Part shown: positions 1 to 11,733 of the stretch, in pieces
Position numbering within the stretch: the stretch's first letter is position 1
Layout: every line of letters starts with the position of its first letter
NCBI GenBank assembly: GCA_963383645.1
Contig: OY726571.1
Location: 21,689,599 to 21,753,598 of the forward strand
Origin: Muscardinus avellanarius
Taxonomy: Eukaryota; Chordata; Mammalia; Rodentia; Gliridae
Length of the DNA: 64,000 bases
Direction: 5' to 3'
Notes under the pieces: generated by a model
The model's input: only the letters and a program-made list of their open reading frames with translations
The model's database searches: none
Told to the model about the DNA's origin: nothing
Translations under genes and position numbers: made by a program

Positions 1-550
1 TTTTTAGCTGCTGGAGTGTTTAGAAATGTGTGATCCTCCCTCACCCTGGCCTCTGGCTCTGGGCGCTGGGAGAGCATGCTGAGGGCTTTGACACACCTGT
101 TCTTATGCTACTAAATGAGGACTACCTCCTTTGACCTGAGACTTAGGGGCCTACTTCCAAGTACCAAATTATAACACGGGGTTTTCAGATGGTGGATCCC
201 CTCTCGGCCTATCTGAAATGTTTGTGATTCCTTTAGAAGCACTAGGTTCCTGAGAAGGGACATGGATAGCAAACCACTTGTAGTCTTGTTCTGTCCAGTG
301 TCCCAGAAAAGTATTTCCTGAGGCCAGGAAGGATTGTTACTACTTTCCTCTAAAGAAGAAAACCGCCCTTTATACCATGTCTAACATCTGCCTCTCTCAT
401 AAGCATATCCAGAAATGTTTGGCCTCCGTGTCCAAATATTTAATACTCAGCTATGTGGGCCCAAGAAAGGACTTTTCTGTTTTCTCTATCAAGTGTCTGA
501 TTCTTAAAATTGGAATCCTTAACCCTTGTGACTAGAGTTTTTCTTTTAAA

Positions 551-552
<2 letters not shown>
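1..552. other. Unique non-coding DNA
   Basis: No repeat family, coding frame or RNA gene recognised. Ordinary AT-leaning sequence up to the TG microsatellite. Confidence 0.5.

Positions 553-595
<43 letters not shown>
553..595. repeat. (TG)n microsatellite
   Basis: Uninterrupted TG dinucleotides, abutting the right end of an antisense SINE. It probably grew from the SINE tail, because the tail of a minus-strand copy lies at the low-coordinate side. Confidence 0.95.
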
Positions 596-596
<1 letters not shown>

Positions 597-800
597 GCTA
601 AGGATTAAATTCAAGGGCATTCTAACTCCAAGATACATCTTCAGCCCAGCCATTTTTGTATTTTTTTTTTATTTTGAAACAGGAGTTTGCAAAGTTGCTG
701 AGGGTCTTGTTAAGTTGCTGAGACTGCCCTTGAACTTGTGATCCTCCTGTCTCAGTCTCTCAAGTATTGGGATTGCAAGCTTATGCTATTGTGTCCAGCT
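596..800 (-). mobile_element. Dimeric SINE, type 1, degraded
   Basis: Reads on the minus strand: the ID-like half (AGGATTAAATTCAAGGGC) is followed by a T-rich linker and the B1-like half (GATCCTCCTGTCTCAG, GGGATTGCAAGC). It is strongly diverged. Confidence 0.8.
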
Positions 801-860
801 TCTTTTAACTTTTAAAATGTATTCAAAACTGAGCAATGACTTTCTCGTTATCCATTTGTC

Positions 861-1205
861 TGAGTCAACATTCTAAGAACCATAATATAAAACAACTGAC
901 CACACAGCTTAGAAAAAGGAAAACTTATTGCTCATGGTTTTGGAGTTCTAGAGTTTTTAGTTCGTATGAGGTCAAGCTCTGCCAATCTCAGGGAACGGTG
1001 GCAGGAAGCCAAAAGAGGGAAAGACCAGGGGCTCTTCTCCCACATCATAAAGGCCAGAAGCAAGAGATCAAGCAAGCAGGGGAGGTTAGAAACCATATAT
1101 AATCCAAGGACCCACCTCTCCAGCCACAGGCCACTTGCCCAGGTTACCACTCAGTAAATCCATTACAAAGGATTTACCAACTAATGAGATTACAATTCTC
1201 ATCAC
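861..1205 (-). mobile_element. MaLR-like LTR, antisense
   Basis: Contains the antisense signature of MST/MLT1-type MaLR LTRs: AACAACTGACCACACAGCTTAGA, a stretch ending in TTATTGCTCATGGTTTTGG, then GGCAGGAAGCC and CCCACCTCTCCAGCCACAGG. A related copy lies at 8500-9445. The family call is from memory of the consensus, and the ends are approximate. Confidence 0.6.
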
Positions 1206-1481
1206 TTAAGTACATCAACTCTGAGCTCTTCAGGGGGCTCTGTCTATCCAGAACACCGCTGAGCTGTGCCCTACTTGAGAAATTCAGATGGCTAATCCTC
1301 AGCTAATGGAAGGTTACAGGGCAATAGGAGTTTATCAAGGAAAAGAAAGGTACTACACTGTGTTTGGAAATAGTAACTGATACATGTTTCCTTCTCGATC
1401 ATTCTTATAACTGAAAAATGGAATTAGAAATCTGAGGGCTTACCAAATTAAGTTTGAACTGAAACCAAAAAGGCTCACTTA
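1206..1481. other. Unique non-coding DNA
   Basis: Nothing recognised between the MaLR-like LTR and the next SINE. Confidence 0.4.
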
Positions 1482-1693
1482 GCCGGGCGTGGTGGCGCAT
1501 GCTTATAATCGCTTATAATCCCATCATTCGGGAGGCCGAGATCGGAGGATCGTGGTTTGCAGACAGCCTCAGCTACTTAGTGAGGCCCTCTGTAACTTAG
1601 TGAGACCCTGTTCCAAAATAAAGAATAAAAAATAGGGCAGGGGTTGTTGATCAGAGGTAGAATGCCCCTGGGTTCCATCCCCAGACCCACCAA
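1482..1693 (+). mobile_element. Dimeric SINE, type 2
   Basis: Full-length copy from GCCGGGCGTGGTGGCGCATG to the CCATCCCCAGACCC end with an A-rich tail. A small internal duplication of CGCTTATAATC sits near position 1505. Confidence 0.92.
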
Positions 1694-2210
1694 AAAAAAG
1701 AAAAAGGAATAGGCTCACTTATCCTTTCTTCTTCTTAAGCTACTTATACACACCTGCAGTACTGTGTAGGAAGAGATGGTTTCACCTTTTTGTATGGAAA
1801 AGTTTTAGGACACACATTTCCATGGAGTATGTTTTTTCCCACAGTGGTTTCCAAAGCCTCTGTCATTGGCACCTAAGCAACAGCACTTCTCCAACTGAAA
1901 GACTCCAACTGGAAGTCTCACCGATGAGTCCCCCACGCCCCTAGCTTCTCCGGAAGGCCACTCCTCAGGCTCCGCTTTATTCTCACATATGACTTAGAGA
2001 TCCTTTTTCTACAGTTAAAAACATATTCGCAGGATTTGCATGAATCTCCGCATTATATTTGGCACCTTTTTGATAAGATGGCTAGAAAATGGCCTAAGGA
2101 AATATTCTTTCTAGTGTTGGCAAAGAAATAGGTTATTCTTTTGGTTTCTCCCATCATCCTAGCCCTGAAAAAGAATACAACTAGTCATTTTTGCCTAAAG
2201 AAACCGTGCT
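1694..2210. other. Unique non-coding DNA
   Basis: No repeat or gene recognised. Confidence 0.4.
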
Positions 2211-2394
2211 AGGCCAGGCATGGTGGCACACGCTTGTAATCCCTGTGCTTGGGAGGCTGAGACAGGAGAATCGTGCAGGTTTGAAGCCAGCCTCAGCTGG
2301 CTTAAAAGACCCTGTCTCCAAATAAAATACAAAATAGATCTGGGAGTGTAGCCCAGAGGTAGAGGGCCCCTGGGTTCCATCCACAGTACCACCA
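2211..2394 (+). mobile_element. Dimeric SINE, type 3s
   Basis: Short-left variant: GGTTTGAAGCCAGCCTCAGC is followed directly by TGGCTTAAAAGACCC, then ATCTGGGAGTGTAGCCCAG and a CCACAGTACCACC end. Confidence 0.92.
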
Positions 2395-2848
2395 AAAAAG
2401 AAGAAAAGAAAAGAAACCGTTTAGGCTTGATTTCTTTAAAATGCTCTCCCATTCCACTCTGTAATCTTCAAGTTTTATTTCCCTGTGATTTTTATTTCTA
2501 GAGGAAAAATAGAAAGGACAAGTTTATTTTAGAGATTCATTAAAATTTATTTTATAGTAATTATAAACAATGAAATAACTTGAGAGTCGAATGCATATAT
2601 GTATAGGTTCTAAGAATTTAAAATTCTTTTATAAAAATATTTCATGTAACTATTTATTGAGCATTTACACATTAACTTAAAACACATAAAAATGACATTC
2701 TTCATATAAAAAATTTGGTATGATTTTAATCCCAGATTAAAATTAATTAATCACTACATTGTTTTAATATATAAAATAATTTCAATGTCCAGGGAATTTA
2801 AACTCAATATTTTTATTTTTATTATTTATTAGTTTATTGATTGATTGA
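2395..2848. other. AT-rich unique DNA
   Basis: Unusually AT-rich, with many TTTAAAAT/ATTTTATA runs. No repeat family assigned. Confidence 0.4.
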
Positions 2849-3036
2849 TACTAGGGATTGAACCCAGGGGCATTCTACCTCTGAGCTACACCCTAGCCCT
2901 TTTTATTTTTTTTTAAACAGGGTCTCTTAGGTTGATGAGAGTCTCACCACTTGTTGAAGTTGTTTTTGAACCTGCAGTCCTCTGGTCTCAGCCTCCCAAG
3001 TACTGGGATTACAAGCATGCACCACCATGCCCGGCT
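2849..3036 (-). mobile_element. Dimeric SINE, type 1
   Basis: Antisense copy from TACTAGGGATTGAACCCAGG to CACCACCATGCCCGGCT. The junction holds TTTTTATTTTTTTTTAAACA. Confidence 0.92.
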
Positions 3037-3104
3037 TAAACCCAATCTTTAGATACTGCGGGGTGTCTAAAGATGATGCCATGCCAGGTTCACTAATTGG
3101 CATC

Positions 3105-3260
3105 CTCCATTTCCTTGTCATTTAATTTTCACAAGAACTCTTCAAAATGGATGACACTGTCTCCTGTTCACGTGTGAGGTTCAGAGCCATAACGTAGCCC
3201 CAGGTCACACATGGAGTGAGATTGGAAGCCTTGTCTCACTCCCACAAGCCACAAGGTGCC
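3105..3260 (+). mobile_element. MIR-like relic
   Basis: Shows the MIR 3' pattern: TCATTTAATTTTCACAAGAAC, GTGAGGTTCAGAGCCATAAC and CCCAGGTCACACATGGAGTG. These resemble the MIR phrases for fractions of cells in old SINEs (TTTAATCCTCACAAC, GAGGCTCAGAGAGG, CAAGGTCACACAGC). Confidence 0.65.
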
Positions 3261-3963
3261 CAAAATGTTTGAATACAGAAGAAGTAGACGACAGATTTAC
3301 TTTTTAGCCAATCACACATGTGCAGAAAAGACTCTGAAAGATGAACTGAAGATCTTGTCTCCCTGGGAGACGCTCTGCTGGTTCCAAGCCACTGAGAGTT
3401 GAAACAACCGTGCTCTACTTTCTCTCTTCTCTAGAAATATGTCATTTCTAGGCTAGAAAACTCTCTTTATACTTTGGCCATTAAGAGACATTTTATACAT
3501 TTTTTTCTGGATTTAAAGAAAAAAATCCCTTTCAGTATATTTATCCCAAACCTTTCTAACTGATTTCCATGTATTAGGGGGGGAAAAAAAAGCTTCTTCC
3601 AGTTAAGAACTACTTTGAGGATGTACATTTCGGTGAACACTAGTACCTAGCACCATTTAAGGATCTACACTAGGAGGCACACCAGGGCCTGGAGCCATTG
3701 TACTCTGGCCATGATTTTTGTTTTAGGTCAGCATCAAGATAGAAATCCAAAGCAAAAAAAAAAAAAAAAAAGAACTCCACTCCATTCCTTCAGGTTCAAA
3801 GAGACCAAGCTTCTCTCTACCTTGCCTCCTCCCCTCTCTGCAGGCCACTGAGCCCAGAGCTCTCTTCCAAATGCACGGTGGTAATATTCTTTGCTCCTCA
3901 CAAGAATGCCGGTTACAGTGCTCCTACTGGAGAGAAAGGAGTTTCAAGGAATATTTCTAAGCG
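3261..3963. other. Unique non-coding DNA
   Basis: Nothing recognised apart from an A17-18 run near 3755. Confidence 0.4.
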
Positions 3964-4158
3964 GGGCTGGGTGAGGCACACTCGTAATCCCAGCACTTGG
4001 GAGGCTGAGACAGGAGGATCATGGTTCCAGGGTGGTCTCAGCTACTTAGTGAGGCCTTTTGCAACTCAGTGAGACCCTGTTTCAAAAAAAAAGAATAAAA
4101 AATAGGGCTGGGGTGTAGCTTGGAGGTAGAATGTCCCTGGGTTCCATCACCAGTACCA
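3964..4158 (+). mobile_element. Dimeric SINE, type 2
   Basis: Complete, with a diverged start (GGCTGGGTGAGGCACAC), the standard middle and a GGTTCCATCACCAGTACC end. Confidence 0.9.
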
Positions 4159-4508
4159 TAAAAAAAAGAATATATTTGTTATATTTGCTCTAATAAGAAT
4201 AATACTTTGGATAGTGAGGGTTCACTGAGTATCTGTGGATGAATAAACAAATAAAAAATGAATTACTACATTCAGAATCCAATGGCTCTTGTTATTTGAC
4301 TTGAAGTCAAATCATAAAAGAACATGATTTGATACAAGACCAATTCTGTCATTTTTCCTGTTGGTGAGCTACCTATGAGACATACATTTTATATTATATT
4401 TTATAATTTAAATTGTATTTTTACAAATATTTCATTACCAGGCTTTAAGATTCCCTCTATACTTTGGCCCTTGAGAGACTTTTATTAATTTTAATTTTTT
4501 TTTTTTTT

Positions 4509-4710
4509 GCAGTACTTAGGATTGAACCCAGGAGCATTCTACCTCCAAGCCACACCCCCAGACCTATTTTTTATTCTTTATTTTGAAATAGAATCTCACT
4601 AAGATGTGGAGGGCCTCACTAAGTAGCTGAATCTGGCTACAAACCTAAGATCCTCCTGTCTCAGCCTCCCAAGTACTGGGATTACAAGTGTGTGCCATCA
4701 CGCCCAGCTT
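4509..4710 (-). mobile_element. Dimeric SINE, type 2
   Basis: Antisense copy from GCAGTACTTAGGATTGAACC to CATCACGCCCAGCTT. A T18 tract at its low-coordinate side is the A tail. Confidence 0.9.
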
Positions 4711-4758
4711 CCCTTGAGAGACATTTCATACATTTTTACTGGATTAAAAAAATTTCTC

Positions 4759-4941
4759 GCCGGGCGTGGTGGCGCACGCTTGTAATCCCCGCGCTTGGGA
4801 GGCAGAGACAGGAGGATCGCGCAGGTTCGAAGCCAGCCGCACGCGCTGGCTTAGGAGACCCTGTTTCCAAATAAAAATGTAAAAGTAGGTCTGGGAGGGT
4901 AGCCTGGAGGTAGAAGGGCTTCCAGGAACCCCAGTACCACC
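4759..4941 (+). mobile_element. Dimeric SINE, type 3s
   Basis: Near-consensus short-left variant with intact B-box-like GCAGGTTCGAAGCCAGCC and CGCTGGCTTAGGAGACCC. The right half has the GGGCTTCCAGGAACCCCAG variant. Low divergence suggests a recent copy. Confidence 0.93.
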
Positions 4942-4979
4942 AAAAAAAAAAAAAAAAAAAATTTCTCTCGACAGGCATA

Positions 4980-5128
4980 AGAAGCTGAGACAGCCTTAGC
5001 TACTTAGTGAGACTACTTAGTGAGCTACTTAGCAACTCAGTGAGACCGTTTCAAAATAAAGAATAAAAAGTAAGGCTGGAGGTGTAGCTCGGAGGTAGAA
5101 TGCCCCTGGGTTCAAATCCCCAGCACCA
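4980..5128 (+). mobile_element. Dimeric SINE, type 2, 5'-truncated
   Basis: Starts inside the left half (AAGCTGAGACAGCCTTAGC). Contains a small duplication of GAGACTACTTAGTGAGCTAC and ends GTTCAAATCCCCAGCACC. Confidence 0.85.
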
Positions 5129-5629
5129 CAAAAAGAAAAACAACAAAAAAATTCCTTTCACTATGATTACCCCAAACCTTTCTAACTGATTTCCATGTAT
5201 TAGGCAAAAAACTAACAAACAACAACAACAACAAAATTCCTTCCAGTATTGTCAGACTTTGCTGTGACATGAATTAAACCATCCCATCTCTAAGGAAGCT
5301 TCTCGTCTCCCTAACCTGCTCCTTGAGTTCCCACATCTGTCCCGGCCTGCAGGGCCAATAAACAACACTCCCATCATGTCTCTCCATTGTCCTCCTCCTG
5401 GTCAAAATGAGCTCAGAGCTGGTGTCATGTTGAGCCTCACTTTTGGTTCTGGTAACTTTCCCTCATCTGAAACAAGGGTTTATACACCACCCCCAAGATG
5501 CAATTTCCAATATAAATTGGAAATAAAATTTTTTCTTTATAGTAGGTAAGCTCCCTTTCAGTTCCTTGTTTCTAGGATGATGGTTAAAGGCTTAAGAATC
5601 AGGGGAAAAAAAAAAAAAGAACTTGATTG
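5129..5629. other. Unique non-coding DNA
   Basis: No repeat or gene recognised apart from a short AAC-rich stretch near 5215. Confidence 0.4.
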
Positions 5630-5790
5630 AATCCATTCACTACAGCACTTGGCTTTAAGTTGGGCAAGTTATTTCAGTCATCTGAAAAAATGAAGATTCC
5701 AAAGAATGAGGCACGAGTGAGATAATGTATGTCAAACCTACCGAACAGTGCTTGAAAATAGAGAGTGTTCAGTAAATTGAAACATGATGA
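5630..5790 (+). mobile_element. MIR-like relic
   Basis: Carries eroded MIR core phrases: CAGCACTTGGCTTTAAGTTG, GGGCAAGTTATTTCAGTCATC, then GAGTGAGATAATGTATGTC and GAACAGTGCTTGAAA. Confidence 0.65.
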
Positions 5791-7049
5791 TTAAGGAGTA
5801 GGAAAGATGGAAGGAATGAAGAAGAAAAAAGAAGAGAAATTTGTTAAATAGCTAGTAGCTGTGTTGGGAGGAGCAGAGCATGACCCTGAAGACAAGAGAT
5901 TAGGAGCAGTTATACTGAAGTAGGGGAAGGAATTGCAGAGATAGGCAAATACTGGAAATTCTACCCAAAGAGATCTCAAGGTTATGCAAGTAAGAATGGT
6001 TTCTGGAGAGCACAGAATGACCTCAGCGTGGAGCCTTCACATCTCTGTATCAGCCACTTAACCATTTTGCCTTAGATTAACTGAGCCACATGATGTTCAT
6101 GGTCAATAAAGTTCAGAGCCAGCATACACTGTGGAACTGGGTTCTGGTTTTATGGGCCCCCGATATTAATCTCTGTTCCAAAGAACAGACATACCAGGAG
6201 CCAGAAAAGAGCTCTTAATTAATGAATTTATCGTCTACGGTTTGCTGGTAATGAGGGAAATCCTGTACTGTACATTCTTTCAAGTGTAGATTGAGGATCT
6301 GGATCTGAAGCTAGTGAGGTAAGCAATTCAGCCCTTTTCCTATGATTGTGAGCCAAATTAATGGCTGGATTACTAATGGCTGTGCAGATTTTTTTTTTTA
6401 AGTGTGGTGGGTGGAGGAAAAGGGAGTGAGTCTTTTCTTGGCATGAACCAAAATGAATGAAAATACTCTCAGTGCTATTATAATCTATTCTGTGAGATTT
6501 CCAGGTGGCATTCTGCCATGGCTCAGGACACACCCATATGGACTCAAACCCTTTGTGTAAGGTTATCACAGTTGCTCGTAGGGACCAAAGCAGAAAGATT
6601 GCTTTTCCCCACCCAGCACACCCCCAACTCCTGCCAACTGTGAGATGTAGGAGTGTTGTATCAACATAATAATACTAATAATAACCATGATGAGTTCTTA
6701 CCAAGCTGAGAAATTCTAAGAAGTTTCTTCCACCTTCTTCGAATACCAACTATTGTCCCTAAGTTTCTAGACTTCTCTTTTAATCAGTGTTAGACCTCTG
6801 CTTGGCATAACCTTAATTTTTAGGTCATTTCACTAAGTTTAAATTGTAGAAACATAGGCTTGAAAGCAGTCTGTTCTACTACAACTTGAAAACAACATTC
6901 TGCCACCGTAGACATTCTCTAGGAGCATGCTTGACAGGCATTCACTCAGCCTCTGGTTAGTGTCTCTACACATCCAGAGACCTAGAGCCCGCATCTTGAG
7001 GAGGTCAAGCCATCTGGGGCATTTGAATTGACTTCAAGGTAGCGTGATG
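5791..7049. other. Unique non-coding DNA
   Basis: No repeat recognised. A 113-aa minus-strand open frame at 6228-6569 has no recognisable domain, and I do not treat it as a gene. Confidence 0.4.
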
Positions 7050-7235
7050 TGCCAGAGATGGTGTTGAGCTCAAAGGCCTAAGAATTGGTTCAGCTCTTGT
7101 TCTCCCACTGACCAGATGAAGGGCCTTGGGGAAAAATTACCGTGACTCAAAATAAGTCATTCTTATCAGCTCTGAGGTTGTTTGATATGATCTCAGTGAC
7201 TTCTAGCCATAACATTCTACCTTCAAATTGTTTTT
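7050..7235 (+). mobile_element. Ancient MIR/L2-like relic
   Basis: The tail GATATGATCTCAGTGACTTC followed by TAGCCATAACATTCTAC resembles the 3' part of old mammalian MIR/L2-type repeats. Very diverged, so the family is uncertain. Confidence 0.4.
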
Positions 7236-7848
7236 TTCTATGTCCAGCCTAAACTTGCCTCTCTGCAACTACCAATCGTTCATGTGAATAATAACTTTGA
7301 GAACTGTAAAGGATAAGTCTTATTTCTCATGGATGTAGCAGCTCATCATGTATTTGGGGATAGTTAAAAACGACCACAGTAGTTCAGGATAAATATCTTG
7401 GGACATCATGAATCCTCCTCTGATGACTTGACTTTCTAGGCATTTTCTGACAGCCCTCTTATAGACATACTCAGTGTTGACTAGTTAAACTATGGTCCTT
7501 AGAACTTGGCATAGCACTTCAGAGTTGGTCGAGTGAGCACAGAAGTATTGAGGCTAAAACAATGACCTCATCCCTGGGCTTACTCTAGACCCTGTGCATC
7601 TTTGGTTAAGGCTGCCTTGAGTTCTTTCAGCCCTTCTAGTCATGCTTGGTACAGATCATGTGTTTGTCAAGCCACTAACCCCTTTTCACATGAGCTACTC
7701 TTCAACCAATTATCTCTAGTCTATACAGGAACATTTAATGATGCCCCCTTTTTAAATATATAAATAATATACATTTTGTAGTAATGCGAAAAAAGAGTAA
7801 AAAAAAAAACAAAAAAAAAACAAAGCTTTCAAAATTGCAGTACTCGGA
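7236..7848. other. Unique non-coding DNA
   Basis: Nothing recognised. Confidence 0.4.
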
Positions 7849-8046
7849 GCCGGGTGTGGTGGTGCACACTTGTAATCCCAGCATTTGGGAGGCTGAGACA
7901 GGAGGATTGTGGGTTGCATACAGCCTCAGTTACTTAGTGAGGCCCTTTGCAACTCAGTGAGATCCTGTTTCAAAATAAAGAATAAAAAATAGGGTTGGGG
8001 TGTATCTCAAAGGTAGAATGCTCCTAGGTTCCACTCCCAGTACCAC
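7849..8046 (+). mobile_element. Dimeric SINE, type 2
   Basis: Complete copy from GCCGGGTGTGGTGGTGCACA to TCCACTCCCAGTACCAC, with an A tail. Confidence 0.92.
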
Positions 8047-8224
8047 AAAAAAAATTTGCAGTACTCAGAAAGCACTTTTTTCTTATGCTAAAATAGTTTT
8101 TTACAAAAATATATTGGCATTTCTTACGTACTCAGTTCTAAATCTCCTTATCTAATTTTTACCAGATTGCTCTGTGTACTCTTAACAAAGGCCTCTATGA
8201 AAGGCTGGTCTCTAACCTCTACCA

Positions 8225-8499
8225 GCCTATCTTTCCAACCTCCTTCCAGTCATTGTGTGGTCACAGTGCTTTTGTGACCAGCTGCTTTTCATTCCTACCC
8301 AGTTTCTGCTTACACATTCCATTTAATCTTCCCCATCTCCTCCATTTGTTCTTTTAGAAAACTCCTATGCATCCTTCAAGGCATAGTTCAAATGTTATCT
8401 TCTCCATGATATTCACCTGACTTTCTCTCTCATCCCCATTCCATCAGACCTCTCTTATCTGTATCTTGGTTGATCTTGACACCGCTCTTTTATAACAGG
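8225..8499. mobile_element. L2-like relic
   Basis: The string ATCCTTCAAGGCATAGTTCA followed by AATGTTATCTTCTCCATGA resembles the L2 phrase CTTCAGGTCTTTGCTCAAATGTCACC. I did not decide the orientation. Confidence 0.45.
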
Positions 8500-9445
8500 T
8501 CTCAGCCAACATTCTCACTGCCATCATCCAAAACAACTGACCACACAAATTAGAGGAAGAAAGATTTATTTGCTCACATTTTCTGGGGACTTCAAGGGTC
8601 AGTCCATGAAATCAGAAAATTATAGTAATATATGCATATCCGTGTTTATAGTAGCACAATTCACAATAGCCAAATTATGAAACCAGTGTGGGCATTCCTC
8701 AACAGATGAATGGATTACAAAATTATAGGATATATGCACAATGGAATTCTACTCAGTAATGAAGAACAAAACGATGTCATTTTAAGGAAAATAGATGAAC
8801 TGGGAGAACATTATGTTAAATGAGATTAGCCAGTCACAGAAAGTGAAGGGTCATATTTTTCTCTCATATACAGAAGGTGGAGAGTAATTGGAACACCAGA
8901 GGGGCTTCAGATAATGGAGGAGAAACCCTAGTGGAGCCAGGGAGGTGATCTAAGGGAAGGGGGGAGAGAGGATCAATGAAGGAATAATTTCCATCGACAT
9001 TATGTATATATGTGAGAATACCAGTATCAGTTTCAGTATCCTGTATGGGGAAGGGGAAGAAGAAGGAAGGAGCCGGGGAAAGCCCATCAAGTGCTATGTG
9101 TGCATATGTCACTATCACTGTGAACTACATTGTGATGCGAGACTCGTGTACCAATAAAAGCATTAAAAAAATAAAAAGTAAAGGTTCAATCCATGTCAGG
9201 CTGGGTTTGTGGAGCTTAGCGTATGGTGGTGGGAAATGCAGAGAGGGAAAATACTAGGTTCCTGCTCTCACATCATGGAGGCAGGAAGCAGAGAGTGTGT
9301 GGGGATAGAAGAGACCTTCTATAGTCCCCAAGGCCACACCCCCAGGGACGTCTTCTTAGCAATCAAACTCTGCTTCCAGCATTGCTACCTTCTTTTCATT
9401 AGGGCTAGGGGGACATTCTAAGTCCAAACATTACATAACACCTGA
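8500..9445 (-). mobile_element. MaLR-like LTR, antisense, split by an L1
   Basis: Left part 8500-8608 has AAAACAACTGACCACACAAA and GAAGAAAGATTTATTTGCTC. Right part 9196-9445 has CATCATGGAGGCAGGAAGCA, CCACACCCCCAGGGACGTC and ends GGGGGACATTCTAAGTCC-AAACATTACATAACA. Together they match the antisense layout of an MST/MLT1-type LTR. The L1 3' end at 8609-9181 sits inside it. Confidence 0.65.
8609..9181 (+). mobile_element. L1 3' end, 5'-truncated
   Basis: Begins in the end of ORF2 (TGGGCATTCCTCAACAGATG, ATGGATTACAAAATTATAGG, CACAATGGAATTCTACTCAG), runs through a purine-rich 3' UTR and ends ACCAATAAAAGC plus an A-rich tail. It is bracketed by a 14-bp duplication with two mismatches: AGGGTCAGTCCATG at 8595-8608 and AGGTTCAATCCATG at 9182-9195. 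Two related 3' ends lie at 19161-19412 and 26690-27085. Confidence 0.9.
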
Positions 9446-11517
9446 TTATAATTCCTTTGATATACTTTACCAAGTTCAAGTTCTACCCTGGCAAACACAA
9501 TATCAGTGGGCAACTTTAGTTTGTCCTAGCAGTCAGTCGCATCCAAAAACTGGGTCAAAAGAGGAAAAGCTAAGACAGCTCCTCCTTTGATAATCACATC
9601 GATTGCCCTGTGCCTGGTATATTTTGCTCCAAGACATAACAGATCAGGTATTAGACTAAAGGTTAAGATGAACGGTTGAAGGAACAAAGACATCTTCAGT
9701 TCAACAGTATCGGGGCAACGGATTTCAAAACAGTTTCTTAGGTTTATACTCGTGTACATTCCTGATTCACCTGCCTCCAGTTCATTAATTAAATTGCTCT
9801 CATCGAGCATGTTCAACACAGGCTCAATTTATTTTTAGAGAGCATTAACTAAATTGATAACAAGACACATCGCATCAAGTCCAGGCAACTCATTTGAATG
9901 TGATGTGTTTTGTTTGAATGAGTATTGGTGACTTTCAAACAGTGAAGAACATCTATTTCAGCCCAGTTGGCTATTTAAAAAATAAGTGATTCCCTTCGCT
10001 TCTATAAATCAGATTTTCAAGGCAATTTAATCTTGGGAGGAAGTGACTATACACGGGTCTGCCCACAAACACGAATCCAGAGATATCTATTATAACTGTC
10101 CTCGCCATGACACTGAAAAATTTGCTTTGTCTGTGTCAGCTCCCATCTTTAGGGAGAGGAAAAGGTACTGAAGGGTTCAGGCTTGGCTCTTTGCAAGGTC
10201 AGGAGTTGGGAGATGAAGATGGAGGGCTGCGTCTGGGAACAGCCTGGGCTGGGGAGAGCCGGGGCTGTGGCTTCTAAAGCAGCCTTGGGCTGCCTTACCC
10301 TTTTGAACTCCCTCTGCCTGCTGCAATTCTGGTCTCTACTCCATCATGGGTCCCAGGACAGTTTCTGCTCCAGACTGTCTGAAGAGCTTTGGGAATGCTG
10401 AGAGGAAACCTTTCAAGTCTGCTTTTCTTGAGAACGCTAAACCTGCAAAACTTGGCCAGACGTCGCACTGGGACTCCCTTTGTGGTGACTCAGAAGTCTC
10501 GGGGAGAGCAGGAAAATCTAGAGGAATAACATGGAAAGGGCCAGAGGGCAAAAAAGATGAAATTTGTATTTCCACTGAGTGGGTAATATTTTTCATTTCA
10601 AAGCCTAATGTAAAAATCTTGCTGGTTTTTAGTTATCTACAGACCGAGAACATAAACACTGCTATTAAAATAGTTCATCTCTCCCAAATGAGGCCCTGCA
10701 CAAATTTCCTTCTATGTGCAGGCTTTCAGCAACATCCTTACGAAACACAGGCAGACATCCAAAATCTACTCCTGCTATATTTGAAGTGAAACAGCCCTAT
10801 CTTCAGGAGATAGAGGGAGGAGACAGGAGGGGGGTCTTGGAAGGTCCCAGAGGAGCTGAGGGAGAGGGAGGATTTAAGAGGGCAGAAAAGGCAAACATAT
10901 TATGAAGGCTTTTTTCCCCTCACTAACAACATCCACTCTTGAACTGGTTGTTTAAAGTTGTGCCCCGTCTGGTAATATTCAGACTTGGGTTACCCACAGG
11001 CTTAGTTAAAAGGGTTTGGTACAGTTTCAAATGTTTGATTGCCAATAAGAACAGAGATGTCTGTATCCCTCAGGCAGAGCTGGCCTGGTGCTTTCTTGTG
11101 AGTACTGGGCTCTGGGATGTGGGGATCCCACACTTAGGGAGCTGCAGGCAGCTGTAGCTCTTTGTCCAACACTGCCCGATCCCCCCGCAGGTCCTTACAG
11201 AGGAGCCTGCAACAGAAGTGTGGTGTGGAGCCTCAGAGCTCTAACCCCAATCACAGCGAAGTACCTGGCATGGCTTTTAAGCCTTCCACAGAGAAGGAGC
11301 CATCCTGATTTTTAAGCAGTGCTGAGATCTTTTCTGTACTTTTCTGCCACTGAAATAGATTCTTCTACTCTTCCAAAAGTGAGCTTTAAAACAAGTGTTT
11401 GTCCATAACCTTCCGTGAACTTCTCCAGTTTTTCTGAAGCCCATTTTCTACAGACTCCAGATACAGCCAGAGCTTCAGGAACAATTAACAAGTTCTGAAG
11501 AATCAAAACACAGTCTC
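9446..11517. other. Unique non-coding block
   Basis: No repeats recognised across 2 kb. The longest frames are a 97-aa minus frame at 9526-9819 and a 147-aa plus frame at 10346-10789. Neither shows a domain, signal peptide or recognisable similarity. The lack of insertions could mean constraint, but that is inference. Confidence 0.4.
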
Positions 11518-11733
11518 TAGCCTGGTGTAGTGGTGTACATCTGTAATCCCAGTAGTTTGGAAGCTGAGACAGGAGGATCACAGATTTGAGGAGAGCCTTG
11601 GCAACTTAGTGAGGCCTTCTGCAACTTAGGGAGACCTTGTTTCAGAATTTTAAAAATTTTAAAAGGGCCTGGGTGTAGAGCTCAGAGATAGAATATCCCT
11701 GGGTTCAATTCCCAGTAACCTCCTCCCTTCCCT
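11518..11733 (+). mobile_element. Dimeric SINE, type 1
   Basis: Starts AGCCTGGTGTAGTGGTGTAC and ends GGTTCAATTCCCAGTAACC. Moderately diverged. Confidence 0.88.

Noticed and set aside
556..741. Frames rich in Cys-Val or His-Thr across TG/CA repeats (also at 22962, 63234 and others)
   Set aside because: Direct translations of dinucleotide repeats.
10346..10789. 147-aa open frame on the plus strand
   Set aside because: Longest non-repeat frame, but it shows no domain, signal or recognisable similarity, and an overlapping 86-aa frame is open on the other strand. Chance is the simplest reading.
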